5,352 nucleotides of DNA from Flavobacteriaceae bacterium (GTDB taxonomy: Bacteria > Bacteroidota > Bacteroidia > Flavobacteriales > Flavobacteriaceae): positions 1 to 5,352 of the forward strand of contig JAESTG010000139.1 in assembly GCA_016763715.1 (NCBI GenBank). The letters run 5' to 3'. Below the pieces are notes generated by a model, which was given only the letters and a program-made list of their open reading frames with translations, was not told the DNA's origin and searched no databases. The position numbers were made by a program, and so were the translations under genes. Positions within the stretch are counted from its first letter, which is position 1. Every line of letters begins with the position of its first letter. Positions 1 to 5,352 of this stretch are shown here, piece by piece.

Positions 1-622
1 CACTATTGTCAATTACAATGGCATCATCTGCTTGCCGTAAGGGTGAATCATCTCGTGTGGAATCAATATGATCTCGTTCGGTGACGTTTTCAAGGACTTC
101 TTCGTAACTAATGCTATCGCCCCGTTTTAATAACTCATCGTAGCGACGTTGCGCTCTAATTTCTGGCGAAGCTGTCATGAATATTTTTAAGTCGGCATTT
201 GGGAATACCACAGTGCCAATATCACGTCCGTCCATAACAATACCTTGCCCCTCACCTATTCTGCGTTGTTGTTCTACTAATTTTTTCCGTACTTCGGAAA
301 TAGCCGCAACAGGACTTACAAATTTAGAGATTTCTAGGGTTCGAATAGCTTTCTCTACGTTCTCATCATTGAGAAAGATATCTCTTTTTCCTTCCGAGTT
401 TTTTATAAATTTAAGTTCAATCTCTGGTAATGCAGTAATTATGTTTTTAGTATCAATGTTGTTTTCAGCTAAAAAACCCTTCCGAAGCGCAAATAAGGTA
501 ACTGCGCGATACATCGCTCCGGTGTCTACGAATAAATAGTCCAAATAATCGGCAAGTTGTTTTGCTACGGTGCTTTTACCTGTAGAAGAAAATCCGTCAA
601 TGGCTATGATAATGGTTCGCAT
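1..622 (-). CDS. cmk: (d)CMP kinase, C-terminus beyond window edge
   Basis: Cytidylate kinase transfers a phosphate from ATP to CMP or dCMP in the cytoplasm, feeding CTP/dCTP synthesis. Reading the minus strand from ATG at 622 gives 207 uninterrupted residues to the window edge. The P-loop is GFSSTGKS (about residues 10-17), the variant usual in Bacteroidota. It is followed by DTGAMYRA (33-40), the NMP-binding insert, DGRDIGTVVFPNADLKIF (131-148), and the lid and C-terminal signature RDHIDSTRDDSPLRQADDA (183-201). Family members are about 225-235 residues, so roughly 20 residues are missing beyond the edge. The start is fixed by the P-loop lying right behind the Met. The ATG overlaps the porQ stop by one base (TAATG), which suggests translational coupling with porQ and one transcript. 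No key residue appears altered. Identification is very secure. Confidence 0.97.
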   Translation of the reverse strand, partial: MRTIIIAIDGFSSTGKSTVAKQLADYLDYLFVDTGAMYRAVTLFALRKGFLAENNIDTKNIITALPEIELKFIKNSEGKRDIFLNDENVEKAIRTLEISKFVSPVAAISEVRKKLVEQQRRIGEGQGIVMDGRDIGTVVFPNADLKIFMTASPEIRAQRRYDELLKRGDSISYEEVLENVTERDHIDSTRDDSPLRQADDAIVIDNS

Positions 623-1641
623 TACTGCAAATTTATATTCAACCCGAAGTAATTTGACGCCGCCGCCGCATTAAATTTCGAATAAGAATAACTAAGCCGC
701 AATTTATTAAGTTTAATGGAAAAACCAGCGCTTAAACCAGCAAAAGAACGTTGTTCGATGATTCGCAGTTCTTCACCGCGTCTAAGGTTATACCCCAAAC
801 GAATATTAAATCCGCTTTCAGGAAAGAGTTCCATGCCTATAATCATATGTCTAAAAGCATGGTCAATAAACCCAATTTTTTCTGAAGTGGTGTTACCTTC
901 TAAATCGTTTTGATTTCTGTTAGGATTCGCAAAAGCAATATTCCAACGTTGCATATTTTCCAATGTAAAATGCCAACGAATAGGTATATTCTGTAAGGTT
1001 TGTGAAATACCTAAAATAACTTCAAAAGGAAGCTTTTCGTAAGTGTCTTCGTATGGAGTTATTTGAGTTCCTAAATTACGAGCTACTCCTGTAATATGTA
1101 AATCCCAAGGCTCATATACATACATCACACCGATATCTGTTGCTATCCCAAATGACGAATATTGTTCTAGTTTTGAAGAAATAAATTTTAAGTTTACTCC
1201 AACATGAAAATTAGTAAAAGGAATGTTTCTTGCATGACCTAGTGAAAGTGCTACTTCTCATCCACTAAAACTGCTAGTCTCATTTCCTTGCTCGTCGTAA
1301 CCATCAAAACTTCCATAATTAATATAGGTAACTCCTCCATGTAGGACTTGTGTGTGTCGATCCCATAAATAAGCATACGCAGCGGTACCATAACTCACAT
1401 CGCCCAAATAATCAACAAAATTAACAGATAATTGATTGTCCATTTCCCAGTTAATACTTGCTGGATTGAACAAACCCTGTGTTGGATCATAATCATAGTT
1501 AGTTACTACTTTTCCACCTAGAGCTGCCTGACGAGGAGAATTAACAAGATTCAAAAATTGATAGGTCGCCTTACCTCCAACCTGAGCATGAGTAGCGGTA
1601 GCAAAACATAGGGTAAATAAAAAGACTAGCTTTCGAATCAT
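622..1641 (-). pseudogene. porQ: Type IX secretion system protein PorQ, interrupted by an in-frame TGA
   Basis: PorQ is an outer-membrane beta-barrel-type protein. It belongs to the PorU-PorV-PorQ-PorZ attachment complex, which processes and anchors cargo of the Bacteroidota-specific type IX secretion system. From ATG at 1641 the frame begins with a signal peptide (residues 1-20, MIRKLVFLFTLCFATATHA, likely cleaved before Gln) and continues with the family-typical TYQFLNLVNSPRQAALGG and GLFNPA segments. At codon 128 (1260-1258) a TGA interrupts it, between FSG and EVALSLGHARNIPF. The same frame then stays open to a TAA at 624-622, with NLRRGEEL and a barrel-like C-terminus ending FGLNINLQ. 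The total of 339 codons matches normal PorQ length, so there is no frameshift or deletion. The first in-frame restart codons after the TGA are GTG 1128 and ATG 1125, too late to preserve the barrel. An AAGGA lies 12 bases before the start. It could be a genuine nonsense allele or a sequencing error. Family assignment rests on recalled motifs, without a database search. Confidence 0.85.
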
Positions 1642-1679
1642 TAATTTATAGTGTCCTTCTCTGGTAAGATAAACGAGTA

Positions 1680-1710
1680 CAATGATAAATTATTTTCGTC
1701 AATGTGAAAA
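1680..1710 (-). promoter_or_regulatory. Possible Bacteroidota-type promoter for porQ-cmk
   Basis: On the minus strand a TTTT (1710-1707) is followed after exactly 19 bases by TATCATTG (1687-1680). The Bacteroidota primary sigma factor recognises approximately TTTG-N19-TANNTTTG. This site matches three of four bases at -33 and five of six fixed bases at -7, with ideal spacing. It would give a leader of about 30-35 bases before the porQ ATG. In this AT-rich DNA such partial matches arise by chance, so the call is tentative. It would allow porQ-cmk to be transcribed independently of lon. Confidence 0.35.
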
Positions 1711-1719
1711 GGTTTCGGC

Positions 1720-1743
1720 TTGCAACTTATAAGTTTCAAACTT
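1720..1743. repeat. Overlapping short palindromes in the lon-porQ gap
   Basis: The palindrome AACTTATAAGTT (1724-1735) sits inside a larger dyad, 1720-1739, whose arms pair at 9 of 10 positions with TTG/CAA at the ends. A second palindrome, AAGTTTCAAACTT (1731-1743, one central base), shares its left half with the first. The element begins about 10 bases upstream of the candidate porQ -33 box, where an operator could sit. There is no following T-run on the minus strand that would make it a convincing lon terminator. Function is unknown and chance is possible in AT-rich DNA. Confidence 0.35.
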
Positions 1744-1776
1744 CCAATCCAATTCTACAACCAAATAACGTGTCAG

Positions 1777-4227
1777 TTACAGCTTTTTCGCGTTTTTCAC
1801 CTTTTGTTTTGTTATGGCTAACTCGATTACATCACTCATCTCTTTAACGTAATGGAAGGTCAAACCTTTCAAATATTCTGGTTTAATTTCTTCGATGTCT
1901 GCTCGATTGTCTTCACACAAAAGTATTTCTTTAATACGTGCTCGTTTTGCAGCAAGAATTTTTTCTTTGATTCCTCCTACGGGTAACACCTTTCCTCTAA
2001 GTGTGATTTCGCCAGTCATGGCTAGATTTTTCTTCACCTTACGTTGTGTTAAAAGTGATACTATGGATGTTAGCATTGTAACTCCCGCACTAGGACCATC
2101 TTTTGGAGTTGCTCCTTCAGGTACATGAATATGAATGTTATAATCCCCAAACACTTCAGGATTAATACCAAATTGTGTTGCGTTTGACTTAATATATTCA
2201 AGAGCAATTGTGGCCGACTCTTTCATCACTTTCCCTAAGTTTCCAGTCATGGTGAGTAAACCTTTTCCTTTAGAAATAGCCGATTCAATAAAAAGTATAT
2301 CGCCACCAACTCTAGTCCATGCAAGACCAGTTACCACTCCTGCCACATCATTATTTTCGTATTTATCTCGTTCCAATTTTGGAGAGCCTAGAACTTCTAC
2401 TACCACATCATTGGTCACTTTGGAAACATATTCCTCGTCCATGGCAATATTCATCGCGGCATAGCGTACCATTTTGGCTATTTGTTTTTCCAGTGACCGA
2501 ACACCACTCTCTCTTGTATATCCTTCCACTATTTTTTCAAGTTGTGGTTTCGCAATTTTAAGATGTTTGCTAGTAAGTCCGTGTTCTTTTAATTGCTTCG
2601 GAAGTAAATGACGCTTTGCAATTTCAACTTTCTCCTCAATGGTATAACCAGATACATTTATGATTTCCATTCGGTCACGCAAAGCTGGTTGAATGGTTCC
2701 TAGACTATTTGAGGTAGCAATAAACATTACCCTAGACAAGTCATAACCTAACTCCAAGAAGTTGTCATAGAAGGCATTATTTTGCTCTGGATCCAGAACT
2801 TCAAGCATGGCAGATGAAGGGTCTCCTTGATTTCCAGCTGAAATTTTATCTATCTCATCCAAAACAAACACTGGATTACTCGTCCCCGCCTTTTTTATAC
2901 TTTGGACTATACGACCTGGCATAGCTCCAATATAAGTTTTACGATGCCCACGAATCTCTGCTTCATCTCTTAAACCACCCAAGGACATTCGTACGTATTT
3001 ACGTCCTAAAGCCTCAGCAATAGATTTTCCAAGGGAAGTTTTACCAACTCCAGGAGGTCCATATAGGCATATAATTGGGGACTTCATATCATTTCGAAGC
3101 TTCAATACTGCGAGATATTCAATGATACGCTTCTTTACATCGTCCAGACCATAATGATCTCGATCCAAAATTTTTCTAGCACGCTTTAAGTCGAAATTAT
3201 CATCGCTGTATTCATTCCAAGGTAATTCCAAAAGAAGGTCCAAATAGTTACGTTGTATCCCAAACTCAGCCACCTGAGGGTTCATTCGTTGTATTTTTGT
3301 CAACTCTTTATCAAAATGTTCTGCTATTTCTTCATTCCATTTTTTAGTCTTGGATTTGACTCGCATTTCCTCTATTTCTGCCTCATGCGATGATCCACCC
3401 AATTCCTCTTGAATGGTTTTCATTTGCTGCTGAAGAAAATAATCACGCTGTTGCTTATTGATATCGGTCTCTACTTTGGACCGAATATCCATTTTAAGTG
3501 TTAGTTTTTGCAACTCCATATTCATGTAGCGCAAAGTCTCTAAGGCTCTTTCCTTCAAATCGTTTATCTCCAGTAATTTTTGTTTTTCTTCTACGGAAAC
3601 ATTTAAGTTTGAGGAAACAAAATTTATTAAGAACGAATTACTTTGAATATTCTTAATAGCAAAGGCTGCGTCTGAAGGGATTGAAGGACTTTCATTGATA
3701 ATTTCTAATGCCAATTCTTTGATAGAATCAATAATAACAGCAAACTCTTTATTATCTGTTGCAGGGCGAGCCTCGGAAACTTCACTAATGGTTGCTGTTA
3801 AATAAGGTTCAGTGGTCACTAATTGTGATACTTCAAAGCGTTTTGTTCCTTGAATAATTACTGTAGTATTTCCATCGGGCATTTTTAAGACACGGAGTAT
3901 TCTTGCTACAGTACCCACGGTATTGATATCTTCTAACCCAGGATTTTCTTTAGATTCATCTTTCTGGGAAACCACACCAATAACTTTATTTCCTTTGTTG
4001 GTTTCATTAATCAACTTAATAGACTTATCCCTTCCTGCCGTGATTGGTATTACTACCCCTGGAAAGAGAACGGTGTTTTTAAGAGGAAGAATAGGTAAGG
4101 TTTCTGGTAATTCTTCTTTTGCCATGGCGTCTTCATCTTCTGGTGTCATGAGAGGGATTAACTCTGCATCTTCATTCAATTCATGAAATGACAAACTGTC
4201 TAGCGTTATTAATTTTGATTTAGCCAT
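1777..4227 (-). CDS. lon: ATP-dependent Lon protease (endopeptidase La), full length
   Basis: Lon is a cytoplasmic hexameric AAA+ serine protease that unfolds and degrades damaged proteins and selected regulators. The 816 residues match the usual length for Bacteroidota. An N-terminal extension rich in acidic residues (1-40) precedes the substrate-binding LAN domain (about 43-245, from [14 protein letters not shown]) and a helical coiled linker (about 245-330). The AAA+ module has Walker A GPPGVGKT (390-397), Walker B VFVLDEID (453-460), sensor-1 Asn507 in ATSNS, a probable arginine finger Arg519 in LRDRME, and sensor-2 Arg577 in SGVRSLE. The protease domain starts near [17 protein letters not shown] (627-643). 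Its catalytic Ser713 is in PKDGPSAG and Lys756 in [10 protein letters not shown], 43 residues apart as in the E. coli enzyme. The ATG at 4227 gives the expected N-terminus, and no strong Shine-Dalgarno precedes it. It ends in TAA. Its 816 codons contain no TGA, and three Trp codons are TGG. Confidence 0.98.
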   Translation of the reverse strand: MAKSKLITLDSLSFHELNEDAELIPLMTPEDEDAMAKEELPETLPILPLKNTVLFPGVVIPITAGRDKSIKLINETNKGNKVIGVVSQKDESKENPGLEDINTVGTVARILRVLKMPDGNTTVIIQGTKRFEVSQLVTTEPYLTATISEVSEARPATDNKEFAVIIDSIKELALEIINESPSIPSDAAFAIKNIQSNSFLINFVSSNLNVSVEEKQKLLEINDLKERALETLRYMNMELQKLTLKMDIRSKVETDINKQQRDYFLQQQMKTIQEELGGSSHEAEIEEMRVKSKTKKWNEEIAEHFDKELTKIQRMNPQVAEFGIQRNYLDLLLELPWNEYSDDNFDLKRARKILDRDHYGLDDVKKRIIEYLAVLKLRNDMKSPIICLYGPPGVGKTSLGKSIAEALGRKYVRMSLGGLRDEAEIRGHRKTYIGAMPGRIVQSIKKAGTSNPVFVLDEIDKISAGNQGDPSSAMLEVLDPEQNNAFYDNFLELGYDLSRVMFIATSNSLGTIQPALRDRMEIINVSGYTIEEKVEIAKRHLLPKQLKEHGLTSKHLKIAKPQLEKIVEGYTRESGVRSLEKQIAKMVRYAAMNIAMDEEYVSKVTNDVVVEVLGSPKLERDKYENNDVAGVVTGLAWTRVGGDILFIESAISKGKGLLTMTGNLGKVMKESATIALEYIKSNATQFGINPEVFGDYNIHIHVPEGATPKDGPSAGVTMLTSIVSLLTQRKVKKNLAMTGEITLRGKVLPVGGIKEKILAAKRARIKEILLCEDNRADIEEIKPEYLKGLTFHYVKEMSDVIELAITKQKVKNAKKL

Positions 4228-4444
4228 ATATCTTAGTGAGACATTCTGTCATATAAATGATACGATGAGAATGGTCTCTTTTTTAATTTATTTTTATATT
4301 TTTCAGCAAAACCTCTAAAAACAATATGTTTAAAGGGTTTTTCATATACACAAAGACAATTGTTATGCCAGTTAAACTGTTTTTTCAGAATAAAGTGTAA
4401 CAATAACCAAACGATTATATCTCTAATGTAAACGAACCATTTTT
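4228..4444. other. Divergent AT-rich spacer between lon and the sigma factor gene
   Basis: This 217-bp spacer must hold the upstream control signals of lon (leftward) and the sigma factor gene (rightward). I found no full match to TTTG-N19-TANNTTTG on either strand. Weak partial -7 matches exist on the plus strand, for example TATGTTTA at 4325-4332, without a well-placed -33 box. Small palindromes are ACAATTGT (4356-4363) and CAGTTAAACTG (4369-4379). A T-rich stretch occupies 4279-4303. One minus-strand reading frame remains open right across the spacer and is treated as a low-probability coding candidate in the findings. Confidence 0.6.
4238..4284. promoter_or_regulatory. Imperfect hairpin just before lon, with T-tract on the plus strand
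   Basis: Arm GAGACATTCT (4238-4247) is complementary to AGAATGGTCTC (4268-4278) over ten pairs with one bulged G. The 20-base interval contains an inner four-pair stem, TCAT (4249-4252) with ATGA (4257-4260), around a four-base loop. In lon mRNA the stem ends 10 bases before the ATG, so it could sit next to the ribosome-binding region and affect translation, or it could be a protein-binding dyad in DNA. Read on the plus strand, the second arm is followed at once by six T (4279-4284) and more T-rich sequence, which resembles an intrinsic terminator for transcription antisense to lon. It does not match the CIRCE heat-shock element. The structure is visible, but its role is inferred. Confidence 0.5.
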
Positions 4445-4993
4445 TTGACGCTAACCAAACAAAATATTGATTCATTACTCGCTCTTTGTCAAGATGGAAA
4501 TCAGTTGGCACAATTGGAAGTGTATAACCGCTATCAAAAGGCTATGTTCAACACTGCATTTCGTATTGTAAAAGATACTGCAGAAGCTGAAGATATTATG
4601 CAGGAGGCTTTTATTACAGCTTTTAGCAAGCTAGATAGTTTTAAAGGTACTGCCACCTACGGTTCATGGTTGAAACGTATTGTAATTAACAAAAGTATTG
4701 TTCAGTACAGAAAATCACAACGGTTTATTCAAGTTTCGGAAGAGAATATCGCCGATGAAGCCGATGAAGATGTAGAACAAGCTAATGAAGAATACAAACA
4801 AATACGAACCAATCAATTATTGGATTGTATGAACAGCCTAACCGATAGCTATAAAAACATCCTGTCGCTTCATTTCATTGAAGGTTATGATTATGAAGAG
4901 ATATGTGAAGTTTTAGGAATAAGCTATGCTAATTGTAGAACCATGATTTCTAGAGCCAAAGATAGTTTAAGGAAAAAATTAATTACTGTATAA
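4445..4993 (+). CDS. ECF-type RNA polymerase sigma-70 factor, TTG start
   Basis: This is a small alternative sigma factor of two domains that would direct RNA polymerase to a specific promoter set. The 182 residues contain sigma region 2 (about 23-90), with the core-binding signature DTAEAEDIMQEAFITAFSKL (44-63) and FKGTATYGSWLKRIVINKS (66-84). An acidic linker follows (98-118). Region 4 (about 123-178) carries a helix-turn-helix around YDYEEICEVLGISYANCRTMISRAK. Region 3 is absent, as in ECF sigmas. The start is TTG at 4445: an in-frame TAA lies at 4424-4426, and the first ATG downstream is codon 34, inside region 2. No Shine-Dalgarno is evident. The gene is divergent from lon and is followed after two bases by a membrane protein, the usual sigma/anti-sigma arrangement. 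Family assignment is secure; the regulon is unknown. Confidence 0.93.
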   Translation: MTLTKQNIDSLLALCQDGNQLAQLEVYNRYQKAMFNTAFRIVKDTAEAEDIMQEAFITAFSKLDSFKGTATYGSWLKRIVINKSIVQYRKSQRFIQVSEENIADEADEDVEQANEEYKQIRTNQLLDCMNSLTDSYKNILSLHFIEGYDYEEICEVLGISYANCRTMISRAKDSLRKKLITV

Positions 4994-4995
4994 TT

Positions 4996-5352
4996 ATGAA
5001 GCAAAAAGACTCTTTAGAAGAATTATTTGACCGGTTGGAAGGAACTTTCGATGTACACGAAACACCTAGCAATCATCAAAGAAGGTTTCTAGAAAAACTT
5101 GAGACCAATAGAACAACGACCCAGCGGAAATTCAATATTTGGAAACCGTTATCTATCGCAGCATCTGTAATACTACTAGTTTTTGCTGGAATCTTTTTCC
5201 AAAATGATGACAGCGAAGTTGAGGGATTAGCAAGCGTTTCTCCCGAAATGGAACAAACACAATCATTTTTCACAATAGCAATTAGTCAAGAGTTGGAAAC
5301 TCTTAGAAGTTTTGAAGACGCAGACACTAAGGCTCTTATTGAAGATACTTTA
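4996..5352 (+). CDS. Putative anti-sigma factor, single-pass membrane protein (C-terminus beyond window edge)
   Basis: ATG at 4996, two bases after the sigma factor TAA, opens a frame that continues through all 119 codons to the window edge. Residues 1-50 are charged and hydrophilic (MKQKDSLEELFDRLEG...). Residues 51-69 (PLSIAASVILLVFAGIFFQ) form one strong membrane segment preceded by Lys and Arg, so the N-terminus should be cytoplasmic and the acidic remainder periplasmic. That topology, and the near-contiguous position behind an ECF sigma gene, suggest a membrane anti-sigma factor that holds the sigma factor until a signal arrives. The N-terminal domain has no cysteines and therefore lacks the HxxxCxxC zinc motif of ZAS anti-sigma factors. 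I do not recognise a specific family. The functional call is by context, while the gene itself is clear. Confidence 0.8.
   Translation, partial: MKQKDSLEELFDRLEGTFDVHETPSNHQRRFLEKLETNRTTTQRKFNIWKPLSIAASVILLVFAGIFFQNDDSEVEGLASVSPEMEQTQSFFTIAISQELETLRSFEDADTKALIEDTL

Noticed and set aside
177..539. Plus-strand open frame of 120 codons
   Set aside because: It lies wholly antisense to the well-supported cmk gene and shows no domain; it is a shadow frame.
716..913. Plus-strand 65-codon open frame
   Set aside because: It is antisense to the 3' half of porQ, where the minus frame shows clear beta-barrel sequence.
622..1128. A separate 168-residue gene in place of a porQ fragment
   Set aside because: It is in the same frame as the upstream 127-residue part. 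The intervening codons read as porQ-like sequence (EVALSLGHARNIPF), and it lacks a signal peptide, so it is the 3' part of one broken gene.
1258..1260. Selenocysteine insertion or a reassigned TGA code as the explanation for the porQ TGA
   Set aside because: I know of no PorQ selenoprotein, and the position is not a recognisable redox site. The 816 lon codons, 182 sigma codons and 207 cmk codons contain no TGA, and the Trp codons checked are TGG. A genome with reassigned TGA would use it often. No gene here ends in TGA, so the window alone cannot formally prove the standard code.
1895..2561. Three plus-strand open frames opposite lon
   Set aside because: They mirror conserved lon protease-domain sequence and carry no motif of their own.
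4238..4278. CIRCE (HrcA) heat-shock operator before lon
   Set aside because: The arms GAGACATTCT/AGAATGGTCTC do not match TTAGCACTC-N9-GAGTGCTAA, and the 20-base interval is too long.
5076..5273. Minus-strand 65-codon open frame
   Set aside because: It is antisense to the membrane protein that directly follows the sigma factor. The plus frame has a clear start, a transmembrane segment and operon spacing.

Overview
The window looks like an ordinary chromosomal segment from a member of the Flavobacteriaceae (phylum Bacteroidota). The evidence is AT-rich DNA, a Cmk P-loop of the GFSSTGKS type, a PorQ-type type IX secretion protein found only in this phylum, a full-length bacteroidotal Lon, and weak or absent Shine-Dalgarno sequences before the genes. 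The genus cannot be fixed from the sequence. I see no mobile element, CRISPR array, tRNA or rRNA.

The minus strand carries three genes in the order lon, porQ, cmk, so cmk is distal. lon (4227 to 1777) encodes an intact ATP-dependent protease with complete Walker motifs and a Ser-Lys dyad. After a 135-bp gap comes porQ (1641 to 622), an outer-membrane component of the type IX secretion system. Its reading frame is interrupted by one in-frame TGA at codon 128 and otherwise reads through to a natural C-terminus in the same frame. Its stop overlaps the start of cmk (622 to 1), a (d)CMP kinase whose last residues lie beyond the window edge.

Divergently on the plus strand, after a 217-bp AT-rich spacer, an ECF-type RNA polymerase sigma factor starts at a TTG codon (4445-4993). 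Two bases later follows a single-pass membrane protein (4996 to the window end, incomplete) placed and shaped like its anti-sigma factor. The spacer holds a long imperfect hairpin just before lon. It is followed on the plus strand by a T-rich tract.

The most notable observation is the interrupted porQ. It is either a recent nonsense mutation, with possible consequences for type IX secretion and for expression of the coupled cmk, or a base-calling error. I did not find convincing evidence for an undescribed system.
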